This document shows positions 60,249 through 64,000 of a DNA stretch of 64,000 nt, piece after piece. Both the position numbers and the translations under genes were made by a program. The notes beneath the pieces were generated by a model. That model was not told the origin of the DNA. It did no database searches and was given only the letters and a program-made list of their open reading frames with translations. Where the stretch lies: positions 1 through 64,000 of the forward strand of contig NZ_JAGDYL010000014.1 of NCBI RefSeq assembly GCF_017565705.1. The letters run 5' to 3'. Origin of the DNA: Leucobacter ruminantium (GTDB lineage Bacteria; Actinomycetota; Actinomycetes; Actinomycetales; Microbacteriaceae). The stretch's first letter is position 1. Each line of letters starts with the position of its first letter.

Positions 60249-60282
60249 GGAACGGTGAGGGATCGCGATCCCTCACCGTTCC
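60249..60282. repeat. 34-bp perfect palindrome between DUF805 paralogues
   Basis: Every base from 60249 to 60282 pairs with its mirror, without spacer. It contains two GAGGGATC octamers head to head around GATCGCGATC. As RNA it would form a hairpin of about 15 pairs. TATATA and AGAAGGA follow, leading to the next start. Confidence 0.85.
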
Positions 60283-60307
60283 GCTATATAAGAAGGAAGT
60301 CAGAATC

Positions 60308-61213
60308 GTGACGCTCCCGCCGAACCCAGAACACCCCGAGCAGCCGAACGGCGGCTCCCAGCAGCAGGGCGACGGCCAGCAGTCGACGCCGGCGCAGTCG
60401 GAGGCGCCGGCCGCGCCGGGCAGGCCCGAATCGACGCAGCCGCAGCAGCCCGGCTATGCTCCGCAGCAGCCGCCGCAGTACGGTGCCCCGCAGCCGCCTC
60501 AGTCACCGCAGTACGGCGCTCCGCAGCAGCCGTACGGTGCGCCGCAGCCTCCGCAGTACGGAGCACCGCAGGCCGCGCCCCAGGCGCCCCAGTACGGCGG
60601 AGCGCCCCAGGCGCCCTCGTACGGAGCGCCCCAGTACCAGCAGCGATACGGGGCCCCGCAGTTCGCCTCCGCATACGGGGTCGAGCCTGGACCTGGCGGC
60701 CCCTACGACGGCGCCGTGAACCCGGACGACATGACCCGCCCGCTCTACGGCGCCAGCTTCGGCCAGGCGATCAGGCGGTTCTTCAAGGGATACGCGAAGT
60801 TCAGCGGGCGCGCCTCGCGCAGCGAGTACTGGTGGGTCGCACTCTTCTCATTCCTCGTGAGCCTCATCCCCTCGATCCTGCTCGTGATCGGCTTCGTCGC
60901 GGTGATGTCCTCCTCCGCCTACTCGTACTCCTACGATTACGACTACAGTCCCGGCGCCTCGGCGGGCGCCATCGCCCTGCTCGTAATCGGCGGCGGCCTC
61001 TACGTCCTGGTCTGGCTCGGCATGCTGCTGCCGACCTTCGCGATCGGCTGGCGCCGCCTCCACGACGCGAACTTCGCCGGCCCGCTGTACCTGCTGGTGC
61101 TCGGGTCCATGATCCCGTTCCTCAACTACATCGGCTGGATCGGCAGCATCGTCGTGCTCATCTTCACGCTCATGCCGTCGAAGGCCGAGGGGCGCCGCTT
61201 CGACTACAGCTGA
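60308..61213 (+). CDS. DUF805 membrane protein with PQYGAPQ-repeat N terminus
   Basis: A 301-residue paralogue of the preceding protein. The extra length is an N-terminal region of about 125 residues made of repeats of PQYGAPQ and similar Pro/Gln/Tyr/Gly units, a low-complexity segment of the kind that forms flexible cytoplasmic tails. The DUF805 domain follows (RRFFKGYAKFSGRASRSEYWW ... WRRLHDANFAGPLY ... PSKAEGRRFD), with an unusual Ser/Tyr-rich loop (SSSAYSYSYDYDYSPG). The start is GTG 60308 with AGAAGGAAG upstream. Both paralogues share the short motif GGPYDGAxxPDDxTRPLYGA just before the first helix. Confidence 0.85.
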   Translation: MTLPPNPEHPEQPNGGSQQQGDGQQSTPAQSEAPAAPGRPESTQPQQPGYAPQQPPQYGAPQPPQSPQYGAPQQPYGAPQPPQYGAPQAAPQAPQYGGAPQAPSYGAPQYQQRYGAPQFASAYGVEPGPGGPYDGAVNPDDMTRPLYGASFGQAIRRFFKGYAKFSGRASRSEYWWVALFSFLVSLIPSILLVIGFVAVMSSSAYSYSYDYDYSPGASAGAIALLVIGGGLYVLVWLGMLLPTFAIGWRRLHDANFAGPLYLLVLGSMIPFLNYIGWIGSIVVLIFTLMPSKAEGRRFDYS

Positions 61214-61252
61214 TCCCATGACGGCTGCGCCGATTCGGCGCGACCCGTGATG

Positions 61253-61282
61253 CGAGGGCGAGGGAGGGATCCCTCGCCCTCG
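61253..61282 (+). terminator. Terminator-like hairpin after the second DUF805 gene
   Basis: cgagggcgaggga (61253-61265) pairs with 61270-61282 across a four-base loop. The hairpin embeds GAGGGATCCCTC. It lies 40 bases after the DUF805 stop and 25 bases before the AraC-type gene. Confidence 0.6.
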
Positions 61283-61307
61283 GTCGTTCGTGGAGGAGAA
61301 TGAGACC

Positions 61308-61802
61308 GTGACGCTCCCATCCGAACCCAGCCCGTCCGGAGCCGACGACCGGAGCGCCCGGGCCTCCGCGGCGCGCTTCGAGCACCGCCTGCGCGATCTC
61401 GCGCTGCTGCGCCGCGTGCGCGACCGCATCGACCGGGAGTACGCGAGCCCCCTCGACGTCGAGTCGCTCGCCGGAGGCGTCGGACTGTCGGCGGGACACC
61501 TGAGCCGCGAGTTCCGCGCCGCCTACGGCGAATCGCCCTACAGCTACCTCATGACCAGGCGCATCGAGCGCGCCATGACACTGCTGCGCCGCGGCGACCT
61601 CAGCGTCACGGAGGTCTGCTTCGCGGTGGGATACGGATCCCTCGGCACCTTCACCACCCGCTTCACCGAACTCGTCGGCATGCCTCCCGGGCGATACCGA
61701 CGCGAGGGATCGCCACCCCTCACCGGGCTGCCCGGCATCATCACGATGCGGGTCACGAAACCGGTCAGGAATCGAGAAGTGCCGCAACGGTCGCACGAGT
61801 AG
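61308..61802 (+). CDS. AraC-type regulator, DNA-binding domain only
   Basis: A 164-residue protein holding one AraC double-HTH domain (about residues 35-140): LDVESLAGGVGLSAGHLSREFRAAYG, then SVTEVCFAVGYGSLGTFTTRFTELVGMPPGRYRR. No ligand or dimerisation domain is present, so it resembles the small single-domain AraC proteins that sit next to VOC genes. Its stop (61800-61802) overlaps a TAGCGT box seven bases from the start of the VOC gene 11 bases downstream, so the two are linked. I start at GTG 61308, with GGAGGAG 11 bases upstream; GTG 61290 would add six residues but has no ribosome site. Confidence 0.82.
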   Translation: MTLPSEPSPSGADDRSARASAARFEHRLRDLALLRRVRDRIDREYASPLDVESLAGGVGLSAGHLSREFRAAYGESPYSYLMTRRIERAMTLLRRGDLSVTEVCFAVGYGSLGTFTTRFTELVGMPPGRYRREGSPPLTGLPGIITMRVTKPVRNREVPQRSHE

Positions 61803-61812
61803 CGTTGCAGCC

Positions 61813-62223
61813 ATGAAGATCAACATCCACGTAACGTTCCTGCCCCACACCGATCCCGAGGCCTCGCTCGCGTTCTACCGCGACGTGCTCGGATTCGAGG
61901 TCCGCAACGATGTCGGCTACGGCGACATGCGCTGGATCACGGTCGGCCCCGCGAACCAGCCCGACACTTCCATCGTGCTCACCCCGCCCGCCGTCGACCC
62001 CGGTCTCACCGAGGACGAGAAGCGGGTGATCCACGAGCTGGTCGCGAAGGGATCCTACGCCTCCATCGTCTTCGCCACCGACGAGCTCCAGGAGCTCTTC
62101 GAGCGGGTCGAGGCCTCGACCGCGGAAGTGCTGCAGGAACCCATGGACCAGGACTGGGGAACCCGCGACTTCGCCTTCCGCGACCCCGCGGGCAACACGG
62201 TGCGCGTGCAGCAGCTCGCCTGA
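61813..62223 (+). CDS. VOC (glyoxalase/bleomycin-resistance) family protein
   Basis: A 136-residue protein with the paired beta-alpha-beta-beta-beta fold of the VOC superfamily: NIHVTFLPHTDPEASLAFYRDVLGFEVRND, ITVGPANQPDTSIVL, and the final FAFRDPAGNTVRVQQ with its Asp-Pro-x-Gly-Asn turn. Such proteins are metal-dependent isomerases or dioxygenases or bind drugs; too few residues are diagnostic to choose. The pairing with a single-domain AraC regulator is common in actinobacteria and suggests inducible detoxification. The ATG at 61813 has no ribosome site but TAGCGT seven bases before it. Confidence 0.85.
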   Translation: MKINIHVTFLPHTDPEASLAFYRDVLGFEVRNDVGYGDMRWITVGPANQPDTSIVLTPPAVDPGLTEDEKRVIHELVAKGSYASIVFATDELQELFERVEASTAEVLQEPMDQDWGTRDFAFRDPAGNTVRVQQLA

Positions 62224-62234
62224 GCGGCGGCGTC

Positions 62235-62306
62235 CAAGCAGGAGATCCTCACACGGGCAGGACGTATCTCGCGTTTCCATCCGCCTGAATGAGGATCTCC
62301 TACTTG
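62235..62306. repeat. 17-bp-arm inverted repeat after the VOC gene
   Basis: Bases 62235-62251 pair with 62290-62306 with one mismatch and a 38-base loop. The arms include AGGAGATCCTCA. It lies 12 bases after the VOC stop and next to the infB terminator. Confidence 0.75.
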
Positions 62307-62327
62307 TATCGTGCGGCGGGCACGCAA

Positions 62328-62369
62328 AAGGGCGGTCAGGATCAGCGCACGCCGATCCTGACCGCCCTT
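62328..62369 (-). terminator. Rho-independent terminator of infB
   Basis: A 16-base arm (62328-62343) pairs perfectly with 62354-62369 over a ten-base loop. On the infB strand the hairpin ends in TTTTGCG. It starts 11 bases after the infB stop. Confidence 0.9.
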
Positions 62370-62379
62370 CGCAAGCCGC

Positions 62380-64000
62380 TCAGGCGCGCGGCTTCTCGAC
62401 CATCTCAGTGGTCTCGATCTCGTCGCCGACCTGGATGTCGTTGAACTTGCCGAGGCCGATACCGCACTCGAAGTCGGTCTTGACCTCGGTCACGTCGTCC
62501 TTGAAGCGGCGCAGCGACTCGATGGCCAGGCCATCGGCGAGCACGACGCCCTCGCGGATCACGCGCGCCTTCGCGTTGCGCGTGATGGTGCCGCTGCGAA
62601 CGATGACACCGGCGATGTTGCCGAACTTCGAGGAGCGGAACACCTCGCGGATCTCGGCCACACCCGACTGGACCTCCTCGTACTCGGGCTTGAGCATGCC
62701 CTTGAGCGAGTTCTCGATGTCGTCGAGCGCGTTGTAGATGACGTTGTAGAAGCGGATGTCGATGCCCTCGCGCGCGGCGCGCTCGCGGGCCTTGACATCG
62801 GGGCGCACGTTGAAGCCGATGACGATCGCGTTGTCGATCGTGGCGAGATCCACGTCCGACTCGGTGATCGCGCCGACGCCGCGGTGCAGGATGCGCAGCT
62901 GCACCGAGTCGTCGACCTCGATCTTCATGAGCGATTCCTCGAGCGCCTCGACGGCACCCGACACGTCGCCCTTGATGATGAGGTTGAGCGACTCGACCTT
63001 GCCGTCCTCCAGCGCCTTCGTGAACTCCTCGAGGCTGATGCGCTTGCGGGCCTTCGCGAGCATCGCGTTGCGCTCGGCGGCCTCGCGCTTCTCCGCGATC
63101 TGGCGGGCCGTGCGGTCCTCGGAGGTGACGATGAAGTTGTCACCCGCGCGCGGCACGCTCGAGAGACCCTGCACCTGCACCGGACGCGAGGGCAGCGCCT
63201 CGAGCACGGCCTCGCCGTTCTCGTCGTGCATCGCGCGCACGCGGCCGTAGGCCGTGCCCGCGACGATGGCGTCTCCGACCCGGAGCGTGCCCGACTGGAT
63301 GAGCACGGTCGCGACCGCGCCGCGGCCCTTGTCGAGCTTCGCCTCGATGGCGACGCCGCGGGCGTCCTTGTCGGGGTTCGCCCGCAGGTCGAGACCCGCG
63401 TCGGCCGTGAGGAGCACCGCGTCGAGCAGCTCGGTGATACCGATGTTGTTCTTCGCCGAGACGTCGACGAACATCGTGTCGCCGCCCCAATCCTCGGAGA
63501 CGAGACCGAACTCGGTGAGCTGCTGGCGCACCTTGTCGGGGCTCGCGCCCTCCTTGTCGATCTTGTTGACCGCGACCACGACCGGCACACCGGCCGACTG
63601 AGCGTGGTTCAGCGCCTCGATCGTCTGGGGCATGATTCCGTCGTCGGCCGCGACCACGAGGATCGCGATATCGGTGACCTGCGCACCACGGGCGCGCATG
63701 GCGGTGAACGCCTCGTGACCCGGGGTATCGATGAAGGTCAGCGCGCGATCGACGCCCTCGTGCTGCGTGTGCACCTGGTAGGCGCCGATGTGCTGCGTGA
63801 TGCCGCCGGCCTCGCCGCCGCCCACGTCGGCCTTGCGGATGGCGTCGAGCAGACGGGTCTTGCCGTGATCGACGTGACCCATGACGGTGACCACCGGGGG
63901 CCGGGGCTGGAGGACGTCGTCCCCCTCCTCCTCGAGCTCCGCATCGATGTCGATGTCGAAGCCCTCGAGCAGCTCGCGGTCCTCGTCCTCGGGAGAGACG
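62380..64000 (-). CDS. infB: Translation initiation factor IF-2, C-terminal part (continues beyond window)
   Basis: About 540 codons of infB are inside the window; the frame stays open to base 64000, so the N terminus is missing. IF-2 is the GTPase that places initiator tRNA on the ribosome. The G-domain motifs are [16 protein letters not shown] (G1), [12 protein letters not shown] (G2), DTPGHEAF (G3) and NKID (G4); domains 2-4 follow, with [25 protein letters not shown] and [27 protein letters not shown] at the end. An acidic segment just before the G domain ([14 protein letters not shown]) is typical of actinobacteria. The next genes, normally rbfA and truB, are displaced by four genes on the other strand. 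Confidence 0.97.
   Translation of the reverse strand, partial: VSPEDEDRELLEGFDIDIDAELEEEGDDVLQPRPPVVTVMGHVDHGKTRLLDAIRKADVGGGEAGGITQHIGAYQVHTQHEGVDRALTFIDTPGHEAFTAMRARGAQVTDIAILVVAADDGIMPQTIEALNHAQSAGVPVVVAVNKIDKEGASPDKVRQQLTEFGLVSEDWGGDTMFVDVSAKNNIGITELLDAVLLTADAGLDLRANPDKDARGVAIEAKLDKGRGAVATVLIQSGTLRVGDAIVAGTAYGRVRAMHDENGEAVLEALPSRPVQVQGLSSVPRAGDNFIVTSEDRTARQIAEKREAAERNAMLAKARKRISLEEFTKALEDGKVESLNLIIKGDVSGAVEALEESLMKIEVDDSVQLRILHRGVGAITESDVDLATIDNAIVIGFNVRPDVKARERAAREGIDIRFYNVIYNALDDIENSLKGMLKPEYEEVQSGVAEIREVFRSSKFGNIAGVIVRSGTITRNAKARVIREGVVLADGLAIESLRRFKDDVTEVKTDFECGIGLGKFNDIQVGDEIETTEMVEKPRA

Overview
The window is high-GC DNA from an actinobacterium, most likely a Microbacteriaceae member and possibly Leucobacter or a close relative. 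That placement rests on gene content and is an inference. The evidence is the mycothiol pair Mca and mycoredoxin-1, malate:quinone oxidoreductase, a gluABCD-type glutamate importer, DUF4307 and DUF805 proteins, LAL-type LuxR and many TetR regulators, and numerous start codons lying 6-8 bases behind a TANNNT box, as in leaderless actinobacterial transcripts. Sixty protein genes or gene fragments and one tRNA-Ser(CGA) are supported.

Layout. 1-5.9 kb: an IS481-type transposase tip, a HAD hydrolase, mqo, radA, and an HTTM/DUF5819 membrane pair. 5.9-13.3 kb: a 1465-residue LAQTG-anchored surface protein with a stalk of almost 600 Ala/Ser residues, divergent from a LAL-type LuxR regulator. 13.3-17.9 kb: tRNA-Ser followed by an accessory stretch (HTH-membrane fusion, membrane/coiled-coil protein, lipoprotein, PD-(D/E)XK-like protein). 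18-24 kb: YaeQ, a Pol I-like polymerase, and an S-adenosylhomocysteine/methylthioadenosine group (nucleosidase, luxS, amidohydrolase). 24-34 kb: uppS, trhA, a TetR/epimerase pair, recQ, mca-DUF4307-greA, and a TSUP permease. 34-41 kb: gluABCD, then a TAXI-type binding lipoprotein in one operon with a histidine kinase and an OmpR-type regulator. 41-50 kb: an APC permease and amidohydrolase with a divergent tetR, ilvA, an AI-2E-family protein, phosphate transporter and mycoredoxin. 50-64 kb: pfkA, a SNF2 helicase, then the translation/riboflavin block infB-rbfA-truB-ribF, interrupted by mutY, two DUF805 genes and an AraC/VOC pair.

Two genome-scale signals cut across genes. First, the octamer GAGGGATC (often as GAGGGATCCCTC) occurs about sixty times by eye on the two strands, usually as AGG-GAT codons when it lies in the sense direction. 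It is missing from the surface-protein stretch and from the island behind tRNA-Ser. Second, many gene boundaries carry long, nearly perfect palindromes with different sequences.

The best candidate for an undescribed system is the TAXI lipoprotein / kinase / regulator operon beside gluABCD. Four CTTGAG direct repeats at 11-12 base spacing lie just upstream of a plausible gluABCD promoter, where an OmpR-type activator would bind. I propose a glutamate-type sensing module in which a TAXI protein serves as sensor rather than transporter. This is inference from layout and needs binding data.
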